Source: Nemopilema nomurai
Taxonomy: Eukaryota; Cnidaria; Scyphozoa; Rhizostomeae; Rhizostomatidae
Direction of reading: 5' to 3'
NCBI GenBank assembly: GCA_003864495.1
Contig: ML133499.1
Location: 1,364,001-1,428,000 of the forward strand
Length of the DNA: 64,000 nt
Under the pieces are notes generated by a model that saw only the letters and a program-made list of their open reading frames with translations, did not search any database and was not told where the DNA came from. The position numbers and the translations under genes are program-made. Positions 50,151 through 61,400 of this stretch are shown piece after piece. Position 1 is the stretch's first letter, and every line of letters begins with the position of its first letter.

Positions 50151-50275
50151 GTCGGCGATGATCCCCGATGGAGATTCCCGATGGAGATTCCCGATAGAGA
50201 TTCCCGATGGCTTATGACATATGAAAACCGGATCATCGGGAACCATCGGCGATCATACCCGATCATCGCAAAAGT
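50151..50275. repeat. CCCGATGG short repeats next to the MITE-like element
   Basis: GAGATTCCCGATGG-type units are repeated three to four times. They are followed, in inverted sense, by ATCATCGGGAACCATCGGCG and related words. This may be a hairpin-forming end of a second element. Confidence 0.5.
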
Positions 50276-52461
50276 CAAAATAATTTGATTTTTCGACGTT
50301 TTCCTACGAACAATGGCAAAGAGAACAAGAGATCCATTAGAACAATATGGAGACTAATATTTCATTTGTCTAATCTGTAGAGACTATCTCTACATGCTAA
50401 CGCAAGAATTTACTAGAAAGCGCGATGGGGGTTCCCCGACTTAATCTTTTATTCTTTGTATATAACGCATTCAGAAAATTAGAGTACAAAGTATGTTTCG
50501 ATCATTGTCTTTATCAGAAATATTTCGTTATTTAGTTTTTGGGCACAAAATTGCTAGCTAATACTGATCCGAACGGAATTTTAGATTTAAAAACGTGCAG
50601 ATGCATTTTTGCGAATAATAACGTCTGGGCTTTAGTGGAGATAGATCTTTATCTTCAGCAAAGTAAATCTGGCTTTTTGAATATAAATTTATTGGGCATT
50701 TAATTCTAGATTTGCAATCAATTCTATCTTAACGTTCTTGCAATATGTTCTATATTGTTCGATATATGTTCTATATTGTTCGATATATGTTATATTTATA
50801 TTCTGTATATGTTATGTTGGCTTTAATACAATATAAAAAGCATACATTATCATATGAATACTTCTTCAGAAGAAAAATGGGCATCTCCACTTTTGATTAA
50901 AGGCGTGGCCAAAAATTTGATTACCAACTTGTTTTTAGTCTGAGCTGCCCCTGCCCAGCAGTAAAATGTTTCCTAGCCTTCTTCATTTTCTCTGCCACAT
51001 TTTCACCGAGAAATATTCAAACACCAAAATACTCTTCTCCCTCTTTTACTCCAAAATACTACATTCTTCTTGGGCATAGCCTTCCATCCTTCATTAGGCG
51101 CAATCGTTGTTCCTGATTTTAGTTGTTATTTTCTACAGCACGCAGAGAAAAATCTTCGAAACACCCAATCAAATAGTAACTTCCGAAATCGCTACCCAAA
51201 ATTCGAGCCATGCCAAGAGTTTTGATTTTTGAAGAGCAACATTGCCATGGTAATCGGGCTGTGGAATGACTAGGTTGCTGCGAGGCGCTCTTTCTCTTGA
51301 GGCTATTTGTTCAATAGAGAACTACGTCATGACCCTCCAGAAGACAATTGTGAGGTAATCAAGAGGGGCCACAATTACCCCGGGGCCTCGTATTGCGTAG
51401 ACACGGCCATCCTAATCCGCAATTTCAATCACATTTAACAAAAGTGATGTTTGCAAAAGGATTTTCAGCAAATTATCGACTCTCTTTGAAACAATGGTAA
51501 AGAAAGGCGAGGGTTCTATCTCGTTGTTATGGCGGAACAACTTTTCAAATCTTTTTGATCGCCATGTTTTCTATCATTTTGCGAGTAATAAAAGACCCCT
51601 TAAAATCTTAAAAAATAGATTACCCTCATGTTATGCACCCGACTGAAGAGCTAAATGAAAGAACATAAGGCGCTTTTATGGTTAATGGCTGACTAAACAA
51701 AAAAGTTAGACCCTTAGTGATAACTTCACATTAGCAAATGTTTGACTAAATTTGTCAGAAGTTTTCTATTTCACAATCGTGCTAAAGACGGTTTAGAATC
51801 ATGAATCTTTTTAGCACCTTGAATGAACTCGATTTCATGAAGTCTCGCTTTCAAATATTCATGTTCCAGACCAAATTGCTCGGGCAGCGTAAAATCTCAT
51901 GCAGGAAGACATGCGTTTGTTTGGGGAGTCAACAAACAAACAACAACAAAAGATATTCCAAATAAATGTATTTATATACCTCATTCTGTATAGTATAGAA
52001 TGAAGTTATCTATTTAATTATCAGGTATCAAGGGCCTCTTTTTCATCATCATTTTTCTGTCCTCTAGATACTTGGATAAAGAGACGCCAAATATGGACTT
52101 TGTATCTGACGCAGTGACTGCTGCGAAGGAGCATTGGCTTCTGACGTCATTGATGCTGTTTGCCACACTGGTGTATTGGCATTACGTGGTCAACTTCACT
52201 ACACTGAAGAGGCTCGGGATCCCAGGCCCTACCCCTTGGCCACTGATCGGCAATTCCATGATCGTTATACTTAAAAGAAAGAAATTTCACGAGTTTTTCG
52301 AGCACGCTGCCAAAAAGTATGGTAAGGTGTACGGAATCTACTTTTTGAAAATGCCGATGATAGCTATCGCTGAGCCCGAAACGATCAAGAAGGTGCTTGT
52401 CAAAAACTTCGACAACTTTTGCGACCGACCTGTGAGTAATACTTTCCGGGAACTAATATAA

Positions 52462-52594
52462 TGAAGACCCTCTTCCGGGCACTAGTTGTACGAAGACCCG
52501 TTTCCGGGCACTAGTTATGCGAAGGCCCTTTTCAGGGCACTAGTTGGATAAAGTCCCTTTTCCGGGCACTAGTTATGCGAAGGCCCTTTCCGTG
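52462..52594. repeat. 29-bp minisatellite, intron 1 of P450 copy 3 (about 5 units)
   Basis: Same unit family as in copies 2 and 4 (CCGGGCACTAGTT core), directly after the exon 1 donor region. Confidence 0.9.
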
Positions 52595-53159
52595 AAATCT
52601 GGCTTCTGATTGTAGGCTAAGCTTTGACCTCTTGGCGTTTGCATAGATTAGAACGTGCATAGATTAGATGCAGAACACAAACCTACATTAACTTGCATCT
52701 ATTATGATGAACGAATCTTTACTTGTCAAGTTATTACCAATTTTAATGCTATCAAAATTTTTGCCACAGTTTGGAGGATTGGAGTTTCCTGAGCCAGTGG
52801 ATAGCATGTTAATTACTGTCAATGGGCAAAGATGGAGGGACATTCGGAGTATCATGACCCCCGGGTTCACATCTGGAAAACTAAAGAGCATGATGTATAT
52901 TATGAACCAGGCCGGGGATACGCTTGTGAAGAAGGTAGTAGAGGCAGCTGACAGCAAAGAAATAGTGGATATTCACAGGTAGGTGTTTGTATATTTACAT
53001 TGCTTGGATAAGAGTTAGGCCTATATGCTTAGTCTAATATGCTTCTATCTATCTTTAACTATGTTTATCTTAAACTTTGTTAATCTTGAACTTTAATTGT
53101 TATTTTCAAGCTTAAAATCTCTCCATCGTTAAATTTTGTTTTTGTTGAAAATTGTTGAT

Positions 53160-53410
53160 CTCAAAACTTGTATATCTTCAAATCAGTTTTTCATACAATT
53201 TTATCAATCTTTAATCTTGGGATTGATTAACCTTGAAACTTGTTAATCTTTAAATCAGTTTTTCATACAATTTATTAATCTTTAATCTTGGGATTGATTA
53301 ACCTTGAAACTTGTTAATCTTTAAATTAGTTTTCATACAATTTATCAATCTTTAATCTTGGGATTGATTAGCCTTGAAACTTGTTAATCTTGAGATTGAT
53401 TTATCCTGTT
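53160..53410. repeat. 71-bp-type tandem repeat, intron 2 of P450 copy 3
   Basis: About three and a half units with the words CTTGGGATTGATTAACCTTG, AAACTTGTTAATC and TTTTTCATACAATTTAT. It is shorter than in copy 4; copy 2 has only a remnant (about 42780-42900). Confidence 0.88.
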
Positions 53411-54069
53411 GGATTGGCCTTGGCCTTGATCTATCTTGCTTCTTTGCTAGTATGGACAAACATGATCTTTAGCTTGACAATAACTGGTATTTTATTTTGT
53501 TCTTGAAAGCGGTTGGTGTTATCAAACCCTGGACCAGGTTGCCTAAATAGGACTTATTCTAGCTGTGAGGCACTTTGGTGTCATATTCTGTAATTCGATT
53601 GACTTATAGGGTTTGCAGAATATTGGTCTCTCAGCCAATCAAAGATTTGGAACCTAATCCTGGGGCTAGTTTGCCTTTTTTATCATTAATAGTCTTTGCC
53701 AGTCATTTATTGAACATATTGGCGAATGAAAGAAAATGATAAATAAATAACAAACTTTACTGATTTACAACATGCCTTTTAGTTGGCAGCAAGCTGTGAC
53801 GATGGAGGTGATTTTGTCAGCAGCATTTGGAACACTTTCTGAATCACAGACCAACCCGAACGACAAAGTGACGCAATATGCTAAGGATGCGATGAACCCA
53901 AAACCATGGCCAAACATTGCAATGATGGTACCTTTTATTGGCAAGAAACTGGCCAAGTCACTTTTAATAAGTAGATATGGATTTAACTGGGGTCCAATGA
54001 TTGACATAGCAAAAGTGATTCTGAAGCAAAGACGGGAGGGAGAAGGAAATACGAGAAGGGTAAGTGATC

Positions 54070-54442
54070 TGATGGTTTCGCTTCGAGGCTGGCCGTTTCA
54101 CTTCGAGGCTGACCATTTTAATTTGAGACAAACTGTTTCACTTCGAAGCTGACCTTTTCACTTCGAGGCTGACCGTTTTAATTCAAGACTTACTGTTTCA
54201 CTTCGAGGCTGACCGTTTCACTTCGAGGCTGACCGTTTTAATTTGAGACTAACTGTTTCACTTCGAGGCTCACCGTTTCACTTCGAGGCTGACCGTTTTA
54301 ATTCGAGACTAACTATTTCACCTCGAGACTGGCCGTTTCACTTCGAGGCTGGCCGTTTTAATTCGAGACTAACTGTTTCACTTCGAGACTGGCCGTTTCA
54401 CTTCGAGACTGGCCGTGTCATCTCAAGACTGGTCGTTTAACT
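54070..54442. repeat. 20-bp minisatellite, intron 3 of P450 copy 3
   Basis: About 18-19 units of the TTCGAGGCTGACCGTTTCAC family. One reading frame stays open through part of it, simply because the unit lacks stops in that frame. Confidence 0.92.
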
Positions 54443-56182
54443 TTCTATTATACATATATTTTTTTATCTAGATGGTACCTAAGTCATTATTTTGCATTCA
54501 TCACAGGATTTGTTGCAAAATATGCTAGATTCCCAGCACCCAGAGAAAAAGGGTTACAAACTCTCAGATAATGAAGTGATCTCCGAATTGGTACTTTTTT
54601 TGTTGGCTGGATATGACACGTCAAGCAACATCCTTGGCCTAACCTGTTACCAACTGGCATTGTGTCCAGAGATCAGGATAAAGTCTACGAAGAAGTCACG
54701 CGTGTGTGCGAGTCAAAAGACACGGCCACGTACGAGGAAATCAAAGAAATGGTTTACTTGGATGCGTGCATCTCAGAAACGCTGCGGCTGTATCCCCCAG
54801 GTAAGACATTTGTCATCGTGTTGGTAGAGGTTCTGGATTTTAGAGGCTACGCGTCACATTGCAAAATTCTATGAGATTTATTGGGTAAATACTTCAACTT
54901 GTATTTCAAACTAACAAGGCAATAGCTCCCGCATATTATACTTCATGCTAGGTAACACCAGAAACATAAGAGTGCTTTGATTGAATGATTTTGCGGAAAT
55001 TATAGATATCACCTGATATCTAATCGTCCGTAAAAAAGTTGAAAAAGAAGCAAATCAGAGCAAAAATTCTAGCTATGTCCAACCCGAAAATCATATATTT
55101 CCTCAGACAATCAGAGTGACTCTGTTTTGCCAAGAGAATTTTGCATTCAAGATTTATTTAAACCTTTATTGGGGATTTTGCTCTCTAAAGTTCGTAAGTG
55201 AAAGGGGAATTGGCGGGTTAAACTCCTTTTTCAGAAATTTTGCATACTTATACCCATTTTTAGACAGCATCCTAATTATGTATTTCATGCAAAAAACCAG
55301 CCCGTCAATTTTTTTGGTGACAAATTTTGGAAAATCTAGGCATGTCCATCTATTATGATATTTCCCACTGTGGGTTTTTTAGAAAATTGCCAATCCCCTC
55401 TCTTTATTAGGCCCCTCTACAGAAATTTGCTAGTAATGTTGTTGCTCTGTTGTCATGACGGCTTGGTCACTGCCAAATAGCCATCACAAAGCCCTCTTTG
55501 AAGAGATGCAACCGGTGTTAGGGGTGAAAGGGGTAAAGCCCCCCCCCCCGGTGCCATTGAGTCAAGAAACTTTGCATAATCAAAACGAAGAAGAGCATTT
55601 TAACATTGATAATTTGATATCATAATGATGTATGCTTTAAATTTTTTTGACGTCATCTTACATTCTGATGAAAAAAACGGCCCTGGGCTATTCCTACTTG
55701 CGTAGGAACCACCTTCACTAGGAAGGCGCTTTTTGTTTCCTTCTTACATCCACGTGACTGGTGTCTCCCGTGAACTTAACTGTTTCTGCCTTGTAGCATT
55801 TGTGATAACCCGCTTGGTTAACAAGTCCTGCGAGATAGACGGAATTCATTTCAAGAAAGACATGGGTGTAATCATACCAATATACTGCTTGCACCGGGAC
55901 AAAAAGTACTGGTCCGAACCCGACGCTTTCAAACCGGAACGGTTTCTTCCCGAGAACAAAGAGTTTATAAACCAGTTCGCCTACTTACCGTTTGGCGAAG
56001 GTCCGCGGCATTGTATTGGTATGCAGTTCGCCCAGATGGAGATAAAGACGATTTTGGCCCGGATGCTACAGAAGGTCCGTATGGTGCGATGTCCCGAGAC
56101 GCCGGTACCTTTGAAGATAGTCCCAAGAAGTGTTCTGTCTCCAGCTGACCCAGTCTGGATTCGATTTGAGAATAGAGAGTAG

Positions 56183-58468
56183 ACTTTCATTTTTAAAAGA
56201 CAATTCCATGCTGACATGGAGTAGAAAGATTTTTAGATTCCGATCAATGAAGTTTTGCTTGGTTCTCTTGTAGGTCAACCATAGGCCTTCCATTTTGACC
56301 CTTGCTCTGACCTTTCGAAATATTGCACGAAGACATCAATTTTTAAAATGACCTTTGACCTGAACTTTCCTAAAGTTTTAATGAGGTGTAATTTTGTGTG
56401 TGTTGGTACACGATGCCGCTTTTATGTCTTGCATATTAAAACCAAATGATGACACAAGTTTTCCTCGTTATTAAGATCATGTCTTCTTCCATTTAAAATG
56501 CATTTCTTTGCCATGGTTTGTAATCCGAATCAACAGCTTTTTCAGAGAGACGACAGAAACATATTTGATTGCAGCGTGTGAAAAAAAAGCAGATTTGAAC
56601 ATTTCACAATTGTTGTTTAATTTATATTAACTGATATCAACCATTTTAATTATATTACATCATTGATACGAGTAGAAGAAGATCCACTACCCTCATTAAC
56701 CCAAGATGTTTATATTTTGTGAATGTTTAATGTTCGTTAATCAAGGGTGTCGTGACCCTGGGACAGTGCCCAAGATACCTCCCCTCTCATCACTTCGTAG
56801 GGGCAGTGTATGCTTCCACTACAGCGTCATTTCCTTTTGTTGTTGTTGTCGTTGTTGTAGTAGTTTTGTTTTCATTTTCGCTTCTCATTTAGCAACGCTT
56901 AGCTGCGTGATGTTTAGGTTATTTTAGACTTGCATTTTCCACTTTAACATGAGCTGCCAAAGTGCTTCTATTTCCACTGTCCATTGATGTTGTCGTCTTG
57001 GTCTATGTAATGTGATTAACTCAACTCAACATAATGTACTGTCACCTTTAAATTGGGGGGGGGGGGGGAATTAAAGCTAAAGAGGGTTAGCTTCCTTTTC
57101 ATGTAAGCAGACACCCTTTACAGCTTGGTTTACGAATATATTTAATCAAACGATATCTCCAACCGGAAGTAGTAAATCGATATTTGTTACTTCATAAAAT
57201 TGTTACTAGGTCTTCATAAAATTTGTTCCTTTATGTTTGGGTTCCTATGCTAGAATAGAAATAACATGATAAAAAACTAGAGCAGATAACAACTGGTTTT
57301 ACTGAAGTAAACCTTTAACGATTCTTTGTCGATCTGTCGAATTTATTCTCAATTAGATGGACCCAACTCGCGAAGATTATAGAAAATGTTGAAAATATTT
57401 GTGCCCGGCCTCAACATTTTGCCCGACAGACATTCGCACAGAATTTCAAAAACCCCTTTTCAAGATGCAGCGGCTACCTCAGACTAAACCAAACACATAT
57501 TTTCATCTCAAATGACGAATAACCTACCCGGGGATGGTTTTCTCTGAAATTTAGGCCAAAATTTCGGAGAGAAGAGTGATTTATCCACTGCATCAGTCTC
57601 TGAGGAAACCCCGCAAAAGTGTAGAAAGTACAAATTTTTATCCCTTAATAGCTCCTGCAAAATGGGTCGAAATCGGACGAAACTTAGCAAGACTACTAAA
57701 CTCGATGTGCTTAAAATATATTTTTAGGTTTCGTTGATTCATTTCCATAAACGGCGAATGTCTATCAATTTTTTTACAGCCTGGAAACTTTTCAGATTTG
57801 TTGCAAATTGAATTAAGCCTTTGTCTGCAGTTGTTTTCTTAGCCTTCTTCGGGATACGACCATCCCCTTGATTGAAAATAGATACATAGATACACCCCTT
57901 TGTTTATTTGAGCCACGCCCATGGAACCACGCCCCTTATCAATTTTGAATAAGTATGGGCATGACGACTGGTTTCTTTCCCAGCTTCGCCACTGCTGCTA
58001 AGGGTTCCACTCCTCAAACAGAACAGCCGTACTTCAATGCTCTTTCGCTCTAGTCTTCCGATGGTAACCATTGACAAGTTTCGTTGAAAGTCAGTCCCAA
58101 TATTGGTTTCCTCGTGTTCATCAAAGTGCTCGTCGTAGCTTAGTGGGCGTTGGCCCGATAAAACGAAATCTGTATCCACATACCTGGGAAGAAGCCTCAC
58201 AGTTCCTACTTTTGATAGGTGGGATTTCGTCTCTACCGTTCGAGACCAGATTGCTCGGGCAGCGTAAAATCTATTAACAGGGAGACATGCGTTTGCTGCG
58301 GAGTCAATAAACAAACAACCACAAAAGATATTCAAATTATATGTATCTATACACCTCATTCCTTATAGTATAGAAATGAAGTTATCTATTTAATTATCAG
58401 GTATCGAGGGCCTCTTTTTCATCATCATTTTTCTGTCCTCTAGATACTTGGATAAAGAGACGCCAAAT
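56183..58468. other. intergenic region between P450 copies 3 and 4
   Basis: A short version of the copy 1-2 spacer: 56183-57120 matches the region after copy 1, and 57200-58020 matches the region before copy 2. The 3.2 kb between those segments in the copy 1-2 spacer are absent. 58230-58468 matches the DNA just before copy 3 (51870-52092). A poly-G run lies at 57056-57068. No separate gene was recognised. Confidence 0.7.
56435..56440 (+). terminator. possible polyadenylation signal of P450 copy 3
   Basis: ATTAAA at the position equivalent to 36959-36964 downstream of copy 1. Confidence 0.4.
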
Positions 58469-61400
58469 ATGGACTTTGTATCTGACGCAGTGACTGCTGC
58501 GAAGGAGCATTGGCTTCTGACGTCACTGATGCTGTTTGCCACACTGGTGTATTGGCATTACGTGGTCAACTTCACTACACTGAAGAGGCTCGGGATCCCA
58601 GGCCCTACCCCTTGGCCGCTGATCGGCAATTCCATGATCGTTATACTTAAAAGAAAGAAATTTCACGAGTTTTTCGAGCACGCTGCCAAAAAGTATGGTA
58701 AGGTGTACGGAATCTACTTTTTGAAAGTGCCAATGATAGCTATCGCAGAGCCCGAAACGATCAAGAAGGTGCTTGTCAAAAACTTCGAGAACTTTTGCGA
58801 CCGACCTGTAAGTAATACTTTCCGGGAAGGCCCTTTTCCGGGCACTAGTTACAAAAAGGTGCTTTTCCGGGCACTAGTTGGATAAAGGCCCTTTTCCGGG
58901 CACTAGTTGCATAAAGGCCGTTTTCCGGGCACTAGTTACATAGACGCCCTTTTCCGGGCACTAGTTGCATGAACTCCCTTTTCCGGGCACTAGTAACATG
59001 AAGGCCCTTTTGTGGGCACTAGTTGCATGAAGGCCTTTTTCTGGGCATTATGTGGATGAAGGCCCTTTTGTGGGCACTAGTTACATGAAGGCCTTTTTCC
59101 GGGCACTATTTACATGAAGGCCCATTTCCTGGCACTAGTTGCATGAAGGCCTTTTTCCGGGCACTAGTTGCATGAAGGCCCTTTTCTGGGGACTGGTTGC
59201 ATGAAGGCCTTTTCTGGGCACTAGTTACATGAAGGCCGTTCTCCGGGCACTAGTTACATAGACGCCCTTTTCCGGGCACTAGTTGCATGAACTCCCTTTT
59301 CCGGGCACTAGTAACATGAAGGCCCTTTTCCGGGCACTAGTTGCATGAAGGCCTTTTTCTGGGCATTATGTGGATGAAGGCCCTTTTGTGGGCACTAGTT
59401 ACATGAAGGCCTTTTTCCGGGCACTATTTACATGAAGGCCCATTTCCTGGCACTAGTTGCATGAAGGCCTTTTTCCGGGCACTAGTTGCATGAAGGCCCT
59501 TTTCTGGGGACTGGTTGCATGAAGGCCTTTTCTGGGCACTAGTTGCATGAAGGCCCTTTTCTGGGCACTATTTACATGAAGGCCTTTTTCTGGGCACTAG
59601 TTGCATGAAGGCCTTTTCCGGGCACTAGTTATATAGACGCCCTTTTCCGGGCACTAGTTGCATGAACTCCCTTTTCCGGGCACTAGTAACATGAAGGCCC
59701 TTTGTGGGCACTAGTAACATGAAGGCCCTTTTGCGGGCACTATTTACATGAAGGCCCTTTTGCGGGCACTAGTTGCATGAAGGCCGTTTTCCGGGCACTA
59801 GTTATATAGACGCCCTTTTCCGGGCACTAGTTGCATGAACTCCCTTTTCCGGGCACTAGTAACATGAAGGCCCTTTTGTGGGCACTAGTTGCATGAAGGC
59901 CTTTTTCTGGGCATTATGTGGATGAAGGCCCTTTTGTGGGCACTAGTTACATGAAGGCCTTTTTCCGGGCACTATTTACATGAAGGCCCATTTCCTGGCA
60001 CTAGTTGCATGAAGGCCTTTTTCCGGGCACTAGTTGCATGAAGGCCCTTTTCTGGGGACTGGTTGCATGAAGGCCTTTTCTGGGCACTAGTTGCATGAAG
60101 GCCCTTTTCTGGGCACTATTTACATGAAGGCCCTTTTGTGGGCACTAGTTGCATGAAGGCCGTTTTCCGGGCACTAGTTATATAGACGCCCTTTTCCGGG
60201 CACTAGTTGCATGAACTCCCTTTTCCGGGCACTAGTAACATGAAGGCCCTTTGTGGGCACTAGTTGCATGAAGGCCTTTTTCTGGGCACTAGTTACATAA
60301 AGGCCCTTTTCCGGGCACTAGTAACATGAAGGCCCTTTTGCGGGCACTATTTACATGAAGGCCCTTTTGCGGGCACTAGTTGCATGAAGGCCTTTTTCTG
60401 GGCACTAGTTACATAAAGGCCCTTTTCCGGGCACTAGTAACATGAAGGCCCTTTTGCGGGCACTATTTACATGAAGGCCCTTTTGCGGGCACTAGTTGCA
60501 TGAAGGCCTTTTTCTGGGCACTAGTAACATGAAGGCCCTTTTGTGGGCACTAGTTGTATGAAGGCCGTTTTCCGGGCACTAGTTATATAGACGCCCTTTT
60601 CCGGGCACTAGTTGCATGAACTCCCTTTTCCGGGCACTAGTAACATGAAGGCCCTTTGTGGGCACTAGTTGCATGAAGGCCCTTTTCCGGGCACTAGTTG
60701 CATGAAGGCCCTTTTCCGAGCATTAGTCACATGAAGGCCTTTTTCTGGGCACTAGTTAGATAAAGGCCCCTTTTCCGGGCACTAGTTGCATGAAGGCCCT
60801 TTTCTGGGCATCAGTTACACGAAGGCCTTTTTCTATGCACTAATTAGATGAAGGCCCTTTTCTGGGCACTAGTTGCATGAAGGCCCTTTTCCGAGCATTA
60901 GTCACATGAAGGCCTTTTTCTGGGCACTAGTTAGATAAAGGCCCCTTTTCCAGGCATCAGTTACACGAAGGCCTTTTTCTCTGCACCAATTAGATGAAGG
61001 CCCTTTTCCGGGCACTAGTTGCATGAAGGCCCTTTTCCGAGCATTAGTCACATGAAGGCCTTTTTCTGGGCACTAGTTAGATAAAGGCCCCTTTTCCAGG
61101 CATCAGTTACACGAAGGCCTTTTTCTCTGCACCAATTAGATGAAGGCCCTTTTCCAGGCACTATTTGCATGAAGGCCCTTTTCAGGTCACTAGTTGCATG
61201 AAGGCCCTTTTCCGGGAACTAGTTGCATGAAGGCCTTTTTCCGGGCACTAGTTGTATGAATGCCCCTTCCGTGAAATCTGGCTTCTGATTGTAGGCTGAA
61301 CTTTGATCTCTTGGCATAGATTAGAAAGTCTGCAGTACTCAAACCCTCATCAACTTGCATTTATTATGACGAACGAATCTTTACTATGAGTCTGTTTTTT

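Larger units (their letters stand above)
45850..52092. other. intergenic region between P450 copies 2 and 3
   Basis: The 3' UTR of copy 2 matches copy 1 for only about 55 bp and then diverges. The interval contains the Harbinger relic (46230-47240), the repeat duplicated from downstream of copy 1 (48290-48700), a poly-G run (48649-48662), the MITE-like element at 49723-50142 and the shared proximal upstream segment of copy 3 (52000-52092). An open frame at 47858-48067 has no recognised match. No intact additional gene was seen. Confidence 0.6.
52093..56182 (+). pseudogene. cytochrome P450, CYP3-clan (copy 3), frameshifted in exon 4
   Basis: Exons matching copies 1 and 2: 52093-52431, 52770-52978, 53783-54059, 54507-54800, 55797-56182. 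Exon 4 is 294 nt instead of 295. Where the other copies read GAGATCCAAGACAAAG, this one reads GAGATCAGGATAAAG (about 54670-54684), a net loss of one base at about residue 331. This throws the K-helix ETLR and the haem loop out of frame, so the natural product would lack the haem cysteine. All splice sites and the downstream coding (FGEGPRHCIG) are otherwise preserved, so the lesion is recent or a sequencing error. A further change is GMQFA for GMRFA just after the haem cysteine. Confidence 0.88.

Noticed and set aside
54243..54440. A 65-codon repetitive open frame in intron 3 of P450 copy 3
   Set aside because: It is a stop-free reading of the 20-bp minisatellite, not a gene; the equivalent arrays in copies 2 and 4 do not keep the frame.
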